From Pseudomonas lijiangensis (GTDB taxonomy: Bacteria; Pseudomonadota; Gammaproteobacteria; Pseudomonadales; Pseudomonadaceae), in NCBI RefSeq assembly GCF_018968705.1, contig NZ_CP076668.1, positions 3,173,001 to 3,237,000 on the forward strand: a stretch of 64,000 nucleotides of DNA. The letters are read 5' to 3'. Positions 35,594-44,487 of this stretch are shown here, in pieces (position 1 is the stretch's first letter; each line of letters opens with the position of its first letter). The position numbers and the translations under genes were made by a program. Below the pieces are notes generated by a model that saw only the letters and a program-made list of their open reading frames with translations, was not told the DNA's origin and did no database searches.

Positions 35594-37093
35594 TCAGATG
35601 GAGTATTCAGCGGCCGAGCCGGACATGACCGTGGCGTTGACCCGCGCTTCGGGCAGCCCGAATGCCGTGACGATGCCCGCCGACATCTGCGGTATCAGCG
35701 GCTTGCCGATCACCGCCAGGAACGCCGCCAGATGAATCACCGGACGCCCTTCGGCAAGGCGCGCAGCCGTGATGGCAATCACATCCAGCAGCACCTGAGC
35801 CATGCCCTTCATCGAGAAATGTTCGGGATCTGAAGCCTTGAGCCATTGCAGGCGCAGCGCCTCAAGCAAACCGGCGTCCTGGCCGCAGATGCCGCTCCAC
35901 CAGCAGTCATCGCAACGCTGCCCGGCTTCCAGCAAGGCCGGGAAGAACTCGTTGAACACACGTTGGCGCCATTGCAGGAAGTGCTGCAGGCGGAAATCAC
36001 CTTCGCTTTCCTCTGGAGCAATACTGGCCAGGTACAGACGGGCGCTGTCCGCGCAGGCCTCGCGGGCCAGATCCCCGACCCAGATGGCATGGTTGCGGCT
36101 GGTGGACAGGTTCAGGCCATCGAGCTTGAGGAACTGGTTGGGAATGAAACGCTGATTGACCTTGATGTCATCCATTGCAGAAAGCTGCGCCGGGTAAACG
36201 ATGGCGTGGCTGAATACGCAGTCGAAACCCAGAAAATGCACCAGCGTCCCCTGCCCCGATTGCCAGTACTGGCGGAACAGTTCGGGACGTCCGGCCTGCT
36301 CCGCATACTCGCGAAAAGCCGCCATGTAACCCGCCAGCCCCATGAACCAGGTATGCACCCGGCAGGAACCATCGGCCTCAAGATCGAGCCCGCCATCTTC
36401 AGGGCGCGTCACACCCCAGTCATGCAGGTGTTCAACGGTTTCCCGCAGCCAGTTGTCCAGGGGCTTGCGCCATTTGCGGCCCAGCAGCCTGTCGCGCAGA
36501 ACCGGCTTGAACGCCGCCAGCTTCATGAAGGCACGATGGGTGGATTTCCATTGGGACGGCTGCTTGCACAGTTTGCAGTGCAGACCGGTCATCAGCGCGG
36601 CATCGGGCGCCTGAGCGCAGTTTTCGCACTGGCTGGCGTCGGACTCGGCCCCGCAATAGTTGCAATTGCCCCGGGCAAAGGCTTCATAGCCCCATACTCG
36701 ACAGTCAGGGCAATACGGCTCTTCGGCATCGCGAAACTCGATGAAGCCGGATTTTCGGACCTTGTCGAACACCTCGCCAACTGCCTGCTCGAACCACGGA
36801 TTGCGGTAAGGGCGCATCCAGTTGTCGGGCTTGATGTTGATGGCCGCCAGTGACGCCTCGATGCGGTCCGAGTTGCGATTGGCCAGCTCCACCGGATCGA
36901 CACCCAGCTCCATGCCTTTGCGCAGCATGTAGGACTGATAGTCGTCCGAGTAGGAAACCAGCACGCAGTCATGGCCGCGCTGGCGCTGAACACGGGTGAA
37001 GACGTCTGCTGCCAGAAACGGCCCGGCGATATGGCCGATGTGCAGATCACCGTTGGGCGTGGGCGGTGTGATGGTCACAATGAACTTAGCCAT
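35594..37093 (-). CDS. Methionyl-tRNA-synthetase-like enzyme, probable hydrazine-synthetase subunit
   Basis: The 499-residue protein has the class I synthetase HIGH motif at residues 18-21 and a MetRS-type zinc region with four CxxC knuckles (CPDC, CNYC, CENC, CKLC, about 130-185). The usual KMSKS loop is replaced by LNLSTSR near 326-331. A housekeeping MetRS is larger and keeps KMSKS, so this is a specialised relative. In Spb40, Tri28 and PyrN a zinc cupin fused to such a MetRS-like domain activates an amino acid and joins it to a hydroxylamine, forming an N-N bond. Here the two domains are separate genes overlapping by eight bases (ATG 37093 inside the cupin's end). Substrates are not known. 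Confidence 0.83.
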   Translation of the reverse strand: MAKFIVTITPPTPNGDLHIGHIAGPFLAADVFTRVQRQRGHDCVLVSYSDDYQSYMLRKGMELGVDPVELANRNSDRIEASLAAINIKPDNWMRPYRNPWFEQAVGEVFDKVRKSGFIEFRDAEEPYCPDCRVWGYEAFARGNCNYCGAESDASQCENCAQAPDAALMTGLHCKLCKQPSQWKSTHRAFMKLAAFKPVLRDRLLGRKWRKPLDNWLRETVEHLHDWGVTRPEDGGLDLEADGSCRVHTWFMGLAGYMAAFREYAEQAGRPELFRQYWQSGQGTLVHFLGFDCVFSHAIVYPAQLSAMDDIKVNQRFIPNQFLKLDGLNLSTSRNHAIWVGDLAREACADSARLYLASIAPEESEGDFRLQHFLQWRQRVFNEFFPALLEAGQRCDDCWWSGICGQDAGLLEALRLQWLKASDPEHFSMKGMAQVLLDVIAITAARLAEGRPVIHLAAFLAVIGKPLIPQMSAGIVTAFGLPEARVNATVMSGSAAEYSI

Positions 37094-37478
37094 TGAGGCA
37101 CCCCGTCGTCTCGTTGTGCTGCTCGACGAAGGCATTCACGTAGTTCATGTCCCACCAGACCACGTAGAAATGAAAATCCTCATCGGAATCGTTGATGACG
37201 TAGTGATTGGTGTGTTTGGGGATGGCCGCAATGTCACCCACGGCAAACTCCATTTCCCGATCACCGACCACCAGCCTGGAACGCCCCTTGATGGCGATGA
37301 AGATTTCCTGATCGATCTGGGTATGGGCTTCACTGCTGGTGCCTGGGCGCACGACGCACCAGCCCCCGGCAAATGGCATCGGATAACCATCCCATGGCAG
37401 CAGACGACTGCCATCGAGCCCGTATTCATTGACCAGGGCGTCGAAGTTGGTTTTACGGTGAATGTCGAACTTTTCCAT
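37086..37478 (-). CDS. Zinc-type cupin, probable partner of the MetRS-like enzyme
   Basis: The 130-residue single-domain cupin carries the metal-ligand pattern EAHTQIDQEIFIAIKG, GDIAAIPKHTNHYV, giving His, Glu and His ligands. In hydrazine synthetases a cupin of this type catalyses the rearrangement that makes the N-N bond after the MetRS-like domain forms an ester with the hydroxylamine. The eight-base overlap with the MetRS-like gene suggests equal expression and a complex. ATG 37478 gives the natural start; TTG 37484 is also possible. It is the first gene of the ten-gene operon. A generic isomerase or sugar-binding cupin cannot be excluded. Confidence 0.8.
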   Translation of the reverse strand: MEKFDIHRKTNFDALVNEYGLDGSRLLPWDGYPMPFAGGWCVVRPGTSSEAHTQIDQEIFIAIKGRSRLVVGDREMEFAVGDIAAIPKHTNHYVINDSDEDFHFYVVWWDMNYVNAFVEQHNETTGCLNG

Positions 37479-37734
37479 GCTCAAATCCGTGCGTTGTAGA
37501 GGGACAAAGCATGAATTTGGGGGAAAGGGTTGGCTATCGGATCGCCTGATAAGTCAGGGGCGCTGCATCGATTTTCTGGATGGCTGCATGTAAGTCGTTC
37601 ACCTGTTTTGAAGCCCATTTATCGGGAGAAAAACTTCTTACAGGTATTCGAGAATCTAATTCAAAGTATTTCATTTCAAACAAAAGACAGTCCCATGACA
37701 GGCGTTGCAAGGCATTGGCGCGCAAGGGGTGAAC

Positions 37735-37753
37735 AATGATAATCACTATCATT
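37735..37753. promoter_or_regulatory. Fur box
   Basis: AATGATAATCACTATCATT is an almost perfect Fur palindrome (AATGATA...TATCATT). It lies just upstream of a likely -10 element (GATAAT, 37760-37765) for the sRNA to its right, so iron-bound Fur should repress that sRNA. It is also 257 bases upstream of the cupin operon on the other strand, where an effect is possible but less certain. Confidence 0.85.
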
Positions 37754-37771
37754 GTTGCTGATAATTGAATA

Positions 37772-37920
37772 CGTCCCGGCAGTGTTACTGTGCCCGCGAT
37801 GACAGAACACGTTGAAAGCTCTGCGAAACCGCATCGCAGGGCCTGAATACCTGCTCTACTTCATCAGTCCTTTGGTTAGATCTTTTAAGCCATCACACGT
37901 GAGTGCGATGGCTTTTTTTT
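37772..37920 (+). ncRNA. prrF: PrrF-like iron-responsive small RNA
   Basis: A transcript from about 37772 would be some 147 bases long and end at the strong terminator at 37887-37920. It contains a 5' stem-loop (GCTCTGCG...CGCATCGCAGGGC, about 37818-37842) followed by an unpaired pyrimidine-rich stretch. Fur box, -10 element, length and terminator all fit PrrF, the Pseudomonas functional equivalent of RyhB. PrrF blocks translation of iron-using proteins such as SodB when iron is scarce. The start site is estimated. I rely on remembered features rather than an Rfam match. Confidence 0.75.
37887..37920 (+). terminator. Rho-independent terminator of the PrrF-like sRNA
   Basis: An 11-bp stem (AGCCATCACAC with GTGCGATGGCT, one mismatch) is followed by eight T, ideal for plus-strand termination. 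Confidence 0.88.
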
Positions 37921-38017
37921 GATTTCGGGCAATTGGCAGTAACAACTTTCGGCTTGATGAATGGCCTGTTTGCGATAGTTTTTCGACCGTTTCCTCACGG
38001 CAAAAACAGGCATTCCG

Positions 38018-38470
38018 ATGTTCACCCCCGCAGCCCCTCATCACTGCACCGAATCCGGTGCCGAATTCTGGCTTCTTGCCAATCAGGTCAGTAAACGCAG
38101 CGAAAATGAACGTCTGATGAATATCCAGGCAGGGTTTGCTCCAGGGTGGATCCGTTCGGTTCGCGAAGCTTTCAGGCTGAGCCATGAACACCTTGAAGAA
38201 TTGCTGAACGCCTCGACCTCCACTCTGGAACGTCGCCAGCGCCAGCAACAGCCACTGGACCGGATCGTCTCGGAGCGTCTTGACCGGATCGCCATGATTG
38301 CCACCCAGGCCATGGAGGTATTCGAAACACCGGAGCGGGCCAGCCAGTGGATGCTGACCGCCAATGCCGCCCTGGGAGATCAACGCCCTTTGCGCTTGTG
38401 TGAAACGGAGATCGGCGCCCAGCAAGTACGCCGGGCCCTGGCGGCTATCGCCCATGGCGGGGTTGTCTGA
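38018..38470 (+). CDS. Xre/MbcA/ParS-type antitoxin
   Basis: The 150-residue protein has a helical DNA-binding-like region (LSHEHLEELLNASTSTLERRQRQ) and a C-terminal toxin-binding module (AMEVFETPERASQWMLTANAALGDQRPLRL) ending in an AAIAHGGVV tail. This is the DUF2384 signature of antitoxins paired with RES toxins. The tail normally reaches into the toxin's NAD site. Its stop overlaps the toxin start by one base. ATG 38018 is the first in frame; ATG 38117 would remove part of the variable N-terminus. It is expected to repress its own promoter in the preceding 100 bases. Confidence 0.87.
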   Translation: MFTPAAPHHCTESGAEFWLLANQVSKRSENERLMNIQAGFAPGWIRSVREAFRLSHEHLEELLNASTSTLERRQRQQQPLDRIVSERLDRIAMIATQAMEVFETPERASQWMLTANAALGDQRPLRLCETEIGAQQVRRALAAIAHGGVV

Positions 38471-38949
38471 TGGAGGCCTGGAGAATCACCACGCCAGCGT
38501 TCGCCACAGACCTCAGCGGCCAGGGCGCAGCGTTGTATGGCGGGCGCTGGAATCATCGGGAGCACAAGGCTTTGTACTTCGGCATGAGCGCTGCAATCTG
38601 TGCCCTGGAAGCAGTTATTCACTGCACCCAAGTCCCGCGCATCGCGCTGAAACTTGTCCGGGTGAAGCTGCCGGACGAGCCACAGCTTTACTGCGAGCCC
38701 GACCTGCAACCCCTCGGCGAAAGCTGGGCCAGCAACCCGGCCGATATCCAGAGCATGGATTTCGGTACGGCCTGGCTCAAGCGCAGCCAGCAACTGGGCC
38801 TGATCGTGCCTTCTTCGGCCCTGCCACAAGCCCGCAATATCCTGCTCAATCCGCTGCACCCGGCAGCGAAGCGGATCGAGATTCTGGAAATCACGGACTT
38901 CGCGCTGAGTCAGCGATTGATATCCACCACCAGCCTGCCACGCACCTGA
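38470..38949 (+). CDS. RES-domain toxin (NAD+-degrading)
   Basis: The 159-residue protein carries the RES-domain pattern: Arg in WRITTPAF, the YGGRWN motif, ALYFGMSAAICALE, and a late NILLNPLHPAAKRIEI segment. RES toxins split or phosphorylise NAD+ and stop growth until neutralised by the Xre partner. The start codon overlaps the antitoxin stop (TGATG). Its last 40 bases overlap the 3' end of the convergent AcuI-like gene, an unusual tail-to-tail overlap. Confidence 0.88.
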   Translation: MEAWRITTPAFATDLSGQGAALYGGRWNHREHKALYFGMSAAICALEAVIHCTQVPRIALKLVRVKLPDEPQLYCEPDLQPLGESWASNPADIQSMDFGTAWLKRSQQLGLIVPSSALPQARNILLNPLHPAAKRIEILEITDFALSQRLISTTSLPRT

Positions 38950-39893
38950 CCGGCAATCAGCCGTGGCGCAATGTCGACGACTTCGCTCAAGCCGATTTCA
39001 CGGCTGATCAGCGGTAGCAGCAAAACATCCAGATCAGTAGCCAGACGCGCCCAGGCTTCCAGGCGGTCGGCTCGCGGGCGATTGACACTGTCGATCCCGG
39101 CCAGGGTTACGCCGCGCAGGATGAAAGGCGCAACCGATCCCGGAAACTCCATGCCCTGGGCCAGACCGCAGGCTGCGACGATGCCGCGATAGCGAATGCC
39201 GGCGCAGACGTTGGCCAGCGTATGGCTGCCGACCGAATCGATGGCTGCCGCCCACTGCTCTTTGGCCAACGGGCGACCCGGTTCGGACAAGGTCGCCCGA
39301 TCAATGACTTGCGCCGCGCCCAGTTGCTGCAGGTACTCACTTTCCGCAGGACGCCCCGTCGAAGCCACCACCCGGTAACCGAGCCTGGCCAAAATGGCCA
39401 CCGCAAAGCTGCCCACGCCACCGTTGGCACCGGTCACCAGCACATCGCCGCTGTCGGGCGTCAGGCCATGTTTCTGCAAGGCGATAACCGCAAGCATTGC
39501 GGTGTATCCCGCCGTGCCGATGGCCATGGCCTGGGCTGGCGTGAACGCCTCGGGCAGTGGAATCAGCCACTGGCTCTTGAGCCGTGCCCTGGCAGCCAGA
39601 CCACCCCAATGGGCTTCACCCACACCCCAGCCATTGAGCAGGACCTGATCGCCCACCTTGAATTCCGGCGACTCGCTGCTTTCGACCGTCCCTGCCAGAT
39701 CGATCCCCGGCACCATGGGAAAACTGCGTACCACTGGGCTGGCACCGGTGATAGCCAGGGCATCTTTGTAGTTGAGGGTGCTGCTGGACACCTGCACCGT
39801 GACATCGCCCGGCGGCAGCGAGGATTCATCGATATCTGCCAGGCTGGCGCGATATCCTTGCTCGTCCTTGTTGATCAAAATGCCTTTGAACAT
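38910..39893 (-). CDS. acuI: AcuI/YhdH-type acrylyl-CoA reductase (zinc-free MDR)
   Basis: The 327-residue medium-chain reductase starts MFKGILINKDEQGYRA, has the STLNYKDALAITGA and PMVPGIDLAGTVE blocks, and a nucleotide-binding VTGANGGVGSFAVAIL motif. It lacks the zinc ligands of alcohol dehydrogenases. AcuI reduces toxic acryloyl-CoA to propionyl-CoA with NADPH. GGAGG just before ATG 39893 fixes the start. A TetR-family gene lies upstream on the same strand, and a TTAGACCG-type operator (39907-39925) sits between them. Its 3' end overlaps the RES toxin gene. Confidence 0.85.
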   Translation of the reverse strand: MFKGILINKDEQGYRASLADIDESSLPPGDVTVQVSSSTLNYKDALAITGASPVVRSFPMVPGIDLAGTVESSESPEFKVGDQVLLNGWGVGEAHWGGLAARARLKSQWLIPLPEAFTPAQAMAIGTAGYTAMLAVIALQKHGLTPDSGDVLVTGANGGVGSFAVAILARLGYRVVASTGRPAESEYLQQLGAAQVIDRATLSEPGRPLAKEQWAAAIDSVGSHTLANVCAGIRYRGIVAACGLAQGMEFPGSVAPFILRGVTLAGIDSVNRPRADRLEAWARLATDLDVLLLPLISREIGLSEVVDIAPRLIAGQVRGRLVVDINR

Positions 39894-39906
39894 ATGCACC
39901 TCCAAT

Positions 39907-39925
39907 TTAGACCGATCGTCTTTAA
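39907..39925. promoter_or_regulatory. TetR-type operator 1
   Basis: TTAGACCGATCGTCTTTAA is an imperfect palindrome between the acuI-like gene and the TetR gene. Nearly the same 19 bases recur at 40586-40604 before the TetR gene, as expected for one regulator binding both. Confidence 0.75.
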
Positions 39926-39939
39926 ATAGACCCGAGCAA

Positions 39940-40575
39940 TCATTGCGGCAAGCCGCGAAGAAAGCCCGCAATAAAGGTATTCAAGGGTTTGTCGCTTTTG
40001 ACCAGCCGCGCACGCAGCACCGCGCCTTCCCAGCCGATCCAGAAAAAAGCCGCCAGCTCATTGCAGTCCGCATCCCTGGCCAGCTCGCCAGCCTGCTGGG
40101 CGGCCTTCAGACAATGGGCAAGTTTCGCCTGCCAATCCTGGAGGATATCTTCAAGTTCAGTGCGAAAGGATTCAGGTAAGACGCTGATTTCCTGACCAAA
40201 ATTACCCACCATGCAACCACGCCGATAACCATGGCGCGCCATGCCGTGCTTGGCACTCTGCACGAACCCTACCAGCCGCTCCAGCGGCGAAAGCGATTCA
40301 TCCAGCAGCCAGCGGTCCAGGCGACGGGCGAAGTAACCGGCGTAGCTCTCCAGCACTGCACGGCCAAAGACTTCCTTGCTGGCAAAATAGTGATAGAAGG
40401 AGCCTTTGGGAACGCCCACTTCCTTGAGGATGTAATCGATGCCCGTGGCCATGTAGCCCTGCTCGGTCAGGACCTCAAGGCCTCGGCGAATCAGGGCTTC
40501 GCGGGTTTCCAGGTTTTCGCGGTCCACCTTGGGCGGGCGACCGGGGCGTCTGGGCTTATCGGATAATGTCGTCAT
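39940..40575 (-). CDS. TetR-family regulator (AcuR-like)
   Basis: This 211-residue protein has an N-terminal HTH (GLEVLTEQGYMATGIDYILKEVGVPKGSFYHYFASKE) preceded by a basic arm, and a C-terminal ligand domain of the family found with acuI/yhdH genes. ATG 40575 gives the standard start; the longer open frame upstream would cover its own operator. It lies upstream of the acuI-like gene on the same strand, with matching operators before both. Autoregulation and control of the reductase are therefore likely. The inducer, perhaps an acrylate-like electrophile, is inferred. Confidence 0.86.
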   Translation of the reverse strand: MTTLSDKPRRPGRPPKVDRENLETREALIRRGLEVLTEQGYMATGIDYILKEVGVPKGSFYHYFASKEVFGRAVLESYAGYFARRLDRWLLDESLSPLERLVGFVQSAKHGMARHGYRRGCMVGNFGQEISVLPESFRTELEDILQDWQAKLAHCLKAAQQAGELARDADCNELAAFFWIGWEGAVLRARLVKSDKPLNTFIAGFLRGLPQ

Positions 40576-40585
40576 GGCGGCAATA

Positions 40586-40604
40586 TTAGACCGACCGTCT
40601 CTAA
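40586..40604. promoter_or_regulatory. TetR-type operator 2
   Basis: TTAGACCGACCGTCTCTAA lies about ten bases upstream of the TetR start codon and matches operator 1 at 17 of 19 positions. It fits autorepression and could also affect the divergent nitronate monooxygenase gene. Confidence 0.75.
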
Positions 40605-40704
40605 AGTCAAATCCATGTGAGGCAACATCTGATCGAAGGGTTGCCAAAGGCGATGGCTGCGCGCTCAATAGCAGTTTGACTGCCTTCGATAGGGAGCCCC
40701 TGGC

Positions 40705-41781
40705 ATGAGTTCATGGCCTGACAACCGCATCCTTGATCTACTCTCCATCACCCTGCCCATCCTGCAAGCCCCCATGGCCGGGGCCACGGGATCGGCCATG
40801 GCGATTGCCGTCGGGAATGCCGGCGGGCTGGCCTCGCTGCCCTGCGCCATGCTGAGCCCGGAGCAGATCAGCGAAGAAGTGGCGCTGATCCGCCAACACA
40901 GCCAGGCACCACTGAACCTGAACTTTTTCTGCCATACACCGCCTGTGCCCGACCCTGAACAGGCCGCGCGCTGGAAAGAAGCGCTACAGCCTTACTATCA
41001 GGAACTGGGTGCCGATTACGATGCCCCCACTCCGGTTTCAAGCCGGGCACCTTTCGATGCCGATAGCTGCGCATTGGTCGAAGCCCTGAAACCTGAAGTG
41101 GTGAGCTTCCATTTCGGCCTTCCCGAACGCGCCTTGCTGGACAGAGTCCGGGCGACCGGCGCCAGGATCCTGTCCTCGGCCACCACCGTTGAAGAAGCGG
41201 TCTGGCTTGAGAACAACGGTTGCGACGCGATTATTGCCATGGGCTATGAAGCAGGCGGCCATCGCGGCATGTTCCTCAGCGACCAGCTCCATACCCAGGT
41301 CGGCACTTTTGCCCTGGTCCCCCAAATTGCCAACGCCGTCAGCGTGCCGGTCATTGCCGCAGGCGGTATTGCAGAAGGCCGAAGTGTCGCAGCGGCCTTC
41401 ATTCTTGGCGCATCGGCGGTGCAAGTGGGCACGGCTTATCTATTCTGCCCCGAAGCCAAGGTCAGCAAGCTGCATCATCAGGCCCTGCGCAGCGCCACGG
41501 ACAGCCAGACGGCCTTGACCAACATCTTCACGGGCCGCCCGGCGCGGGGCATCGTCAACCGGATCATGAGCGAAATCGGCCCCATGAGCCCGCTTGCGCC
41601 CGCCTTCCCTCTGGCTGGCGGTGCATTGATCCCCCTTCGTGCCAAGGCCGAGCCACAGGGTAACGGCGACTTCATGAACCTGTGGGCAGGCCAGGCCGTC
41701 GGCATCAAGCATGAGCTGTCGGCAGCCGAACTGACCCGGCAACTGGCTGATAATGCGCTGAAAATACTCTCCGGGAAGTGA
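40705..41781 (+). CDS. Nitronate monooxygenase
   Basis: The 358-residue FMN enzyme has the PILQAPMAGATGS start, the catalytic-His loop AMGYEAGGHRGMF, and the VIAAGGIAEGR and GASAVQVGTAYLFCPEA phosphate-binding blocks of class I nitronate monooxygenases. These oxidise propionate-3-nitronate and similar nitro toxins in the cytosol. It is divergent from the TetR gene, whose operator 2 lies about 100 bases upstream, so co-regulation is possible. A ModE-like site separates it from modA. Confidence 0.87.
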   Translation: MSSWPDNRILDLLSITLPILQAPMAGATGSAMAIAVGNAGGLASLPCAMLSPEQISEEVALIRQHSQAPLNLNFFCHTPPVPDPEQAARWKEALQPYYQELGADYDAPTPVSSRAPFDADSCALVEALKPEVVSFHFGLPERALLDRVRATGARILSSATTVEEAVWLENNGCDAIIAMGYEAGGHRGMFLSDQLHTQVGTFALVPQIANAVSVPVIAAGGIAEGRSVAAAFILGASAVQVGTAYLFCPEAKVSKLHHQALRSATDSQTALTNIFTGRPARGIVNRIMSEIGPMSPLAPAFPLAGGALIPLRAKAEPQGNGDFMNLWAGQAVGIKHELSAAELTRQLADNALKILSGK

Positions 41782-41807
41782 AACAGCGCTTCCATGGGAA
41801 TGCGTCA

Positions 41808-42658
<851 letters not shown>

Positions 42659-43339
42659 ATGCCGCTGGGGAGTGCCGATATCGCGGCTATCTGGCTGACG
42701 CTGAAACTGGCGTCGCTGACAACCGTCATCCTGCTGGTGATCGGTACACCCATCGCCATGTGGCTGGCCAGAACCGACTCCTGGCTCAAAGGCCCGGTAG
42801 GCGCAGTGGTGGCCTTGCCTCTGGTGCTGCCACCGACGGTCATCGGCTTTTACCTGCTGATACTGTTGGGGCCTAACGGCTTTGTCGGCCAGCTCACCCA
42901 GAGCCTTGGCCTGGGCACCCTGACGTTCAGCTTCACGGGGCTGGTGATCGGCTCGGTGCTGTACTCGATGCCCTTTGTCGTGCAGCCTTTGCAAAATGCC
43001 TTCGCGGCCATCGGCACGCGCCCGCTGGAGGTGGCTGCCACCCTGCGAGCCGGCCCGTGGGACACCTTTTTCCATGTGATTCTGCCGCTGGCCAAACCTG
43101 GCTTCATCACCGGCGCCATCCTGGGCTTTGCCCATACCGTGGGCGAGTTCGGCGTGGTACTGATGATTGGCGGCAATATCCCCGAGAAAACCCGCGTTGT
43201 GTCGGTGCAGATATTCGATCACGTCGAGTCGATGGAATACCTGCAAGCCCACTGGCTGGCGGGTGCCATGCTGATTTTTTCATTTCTGGTTCTTTTGGCG
43301 CTCTACTCAAGCGGCAAGTCCAAAGCAGGTTGGAGTTGA
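42659..43339 (+). CDS. modB: Molybdate ABC transporter permease ModB
   Basis: This 226-residue inner-membrane protein has about five to six transmembrane segments and the permease EAA-type loop [23 protein letters not shown] that contacts the ATPase. [18 protein letters not shown] is characteristic of ModB. It forms the channel for molybdate uptake. It is immediately downstream of modA and three bases upstream of modC, one operon. Confidence 0.95.
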   Translation: MPLGSADIAAIWLTLKLASLTTVILLVIGTPIAMWLARTDSWLKGPVGAVVALPLVLPPTVIGFYLLILLGPNGFVGQLTQSLGLGTLTFSFTGLVIGSVLYSMPFVVQPLQNAFAAIGTRPLEVAATLRAGPWDTFFHVILPLAKPGFITGAILGFAHTVGEFGVVLMIGGNIPEKTRVVSVQIFDHVESMEYLQAHWLAGAMLIFSFLVLLALYSSGKSKAGWS

Positions 43340-43342
43340 TTC

Positions 43343-44431
43343 ATGGCATCGCCCATCGCCGTTCGCCTGCAGATGGCTTTTCCCACATTCAAGGTGGATG
43401 TTGACCTGAACTTGCCGGGCACAGGCGTGACCGCGCTGTTTGGCCCGTCCGGCTCAGGCAAGACCACCTGCCTGCGCTGCATCGCCGGCCTGGAGAAAGC
43501 GCAACAGGGGTTTATCCAGGTTAATGGCGAGGTCTGGCAGGACTCGGCCAACGGCATATTCCTCGCACCGCACAAGCGCTCGATCGGCTATGTCTTTCAG
43601 GAAGCCAGCCTGTTCCCACACCTGTCCGTGCGCGGCAACCTGGAATTCGGCCTGAACCGAACGCCCAAAAACCAGCGCAGCATCCCGATGCAACACGCGA
43701 CCGTCCTGCTGGGCATCGATCATCTGCTCGATCGCCTGCCGGACAAACTCTCAGGCGGCGAACGCCAGAGGGTCGGTATCGCCCGTGCCCTGCTGACCAG
43801 CCCGCGCCTGATGCTGCTCGACGAGCCGCTGGCTGCGCTGGATACCCGGCGCAAGAACGAAATCCTGCCGTACCTGGAACGCCTGCATGACGAACTGGAA
43901 ATCCCCATGCTCTACGTCAGCCACTCTCAGGATGAAGTTGCACGTCTGGCGGATCATCTGGTGCTGCTAGAGGAAGGCAGCGTCCTGGCCAGCGGCCCCA
44001 TCGAAGAAACCCTCGCCAGACTCGATCTGCCGCTGGCCATGGGCGACGATGCTGGCGTGGTGATCGAAGGCGCAGTGAGCGCCTACGACAGTCATTACCA
44101 GCTACTGACCATCACCCTGCCCAACAGCGACCTGCGCCTGACCGTTGCTCACACCGAACTGGCAAAGGGCAAGACATTGCGGGTCAAGGTGCAGGCACGC
44201 GATGTCAGCCTCAACCTGCATGCGGATGACCAAAGCAGCATTCTCAACCGCTTGCCCGTGACCGTGATCAGCGAAGTCGCCGCCGACAATACGGCTCATG
44301 TACTGGTGCGGCTCGATGCGGGCGGCACACCGCTGCTGGCGCGTATTACCCGCTACTCCTACGACAACATGAGGCTTCACCCGGGACAGCAACTCTGGGC
44401 GCAGATCAAGGCCGTTGCGGTGCTGGCATGA
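43343..44431 (+). CDS. modC: Molybdate ABC transporter ATPase ModC
   Basis: The 362-residue ATPase has Walker [10 protein letters not shown], signature [15 protein letters not shown], Walker [13 protein letters not shown] and the switch His (VSHSQDEV). The C-terminal 120 residues form the MOP/TOBE molybdate-binding regulatory domain. It powers uptake through ModB. Length and domain order are normal. Confidence 0.95.
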   Translation: MASPIAVRLQMAFPTFKVDVDLNLPGTGVTALFGPSGSGKTTCLRCIAGLEKAQQGFIQVNGEVWQDSANGIFLAPHKRSIGYVFQEASLFPHLSVRGNLEFGLNRTPKNQRSIPMQHATVLLGIDHLLDRLPDKLSGGERQRVGIARALLTSPRLMLLDEPLAALDTRRKNEILPYLERLHDELEIPMLYVSHSQDEVARLADHLVLLEEGSVLASGPIEETLARLDLPLAMGDDAGVVIEGAVSAYDSHYQLLTITLPNSDLRLTVAHTELAKGKTLRVKVQARDVSLNLHADDQSSILNRLPVTVISEVAADNTAHVLVRLDAGGTPLLARITRYSYDNMRLHPGQQLWAQIKAVAVLA

Positions 44432-44487
44432 AATAATTGGCACCCGCTCGAGCCGGCGTGGTCAGTGTTGTTAACCGACCTGGAAAC

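Noticed and set aside
25206..37478. Classical hydroxamate or staphyloferrin-type siderophore cluster
   Set aside because: N-hydroxylase and SbnA-SbnB suggest it, but no NRPS, NIS synthetase, acyltransferase, siderophore receptor or siderophore-type exporter is in the operon.
37534..37752. Minus-strand frame of 72 codons just upstream of the cupin operon
   Set aside because: Its start codon lies inside the Fur box and there is no ribosome site; the sequence looks like leader or promoter DNA.
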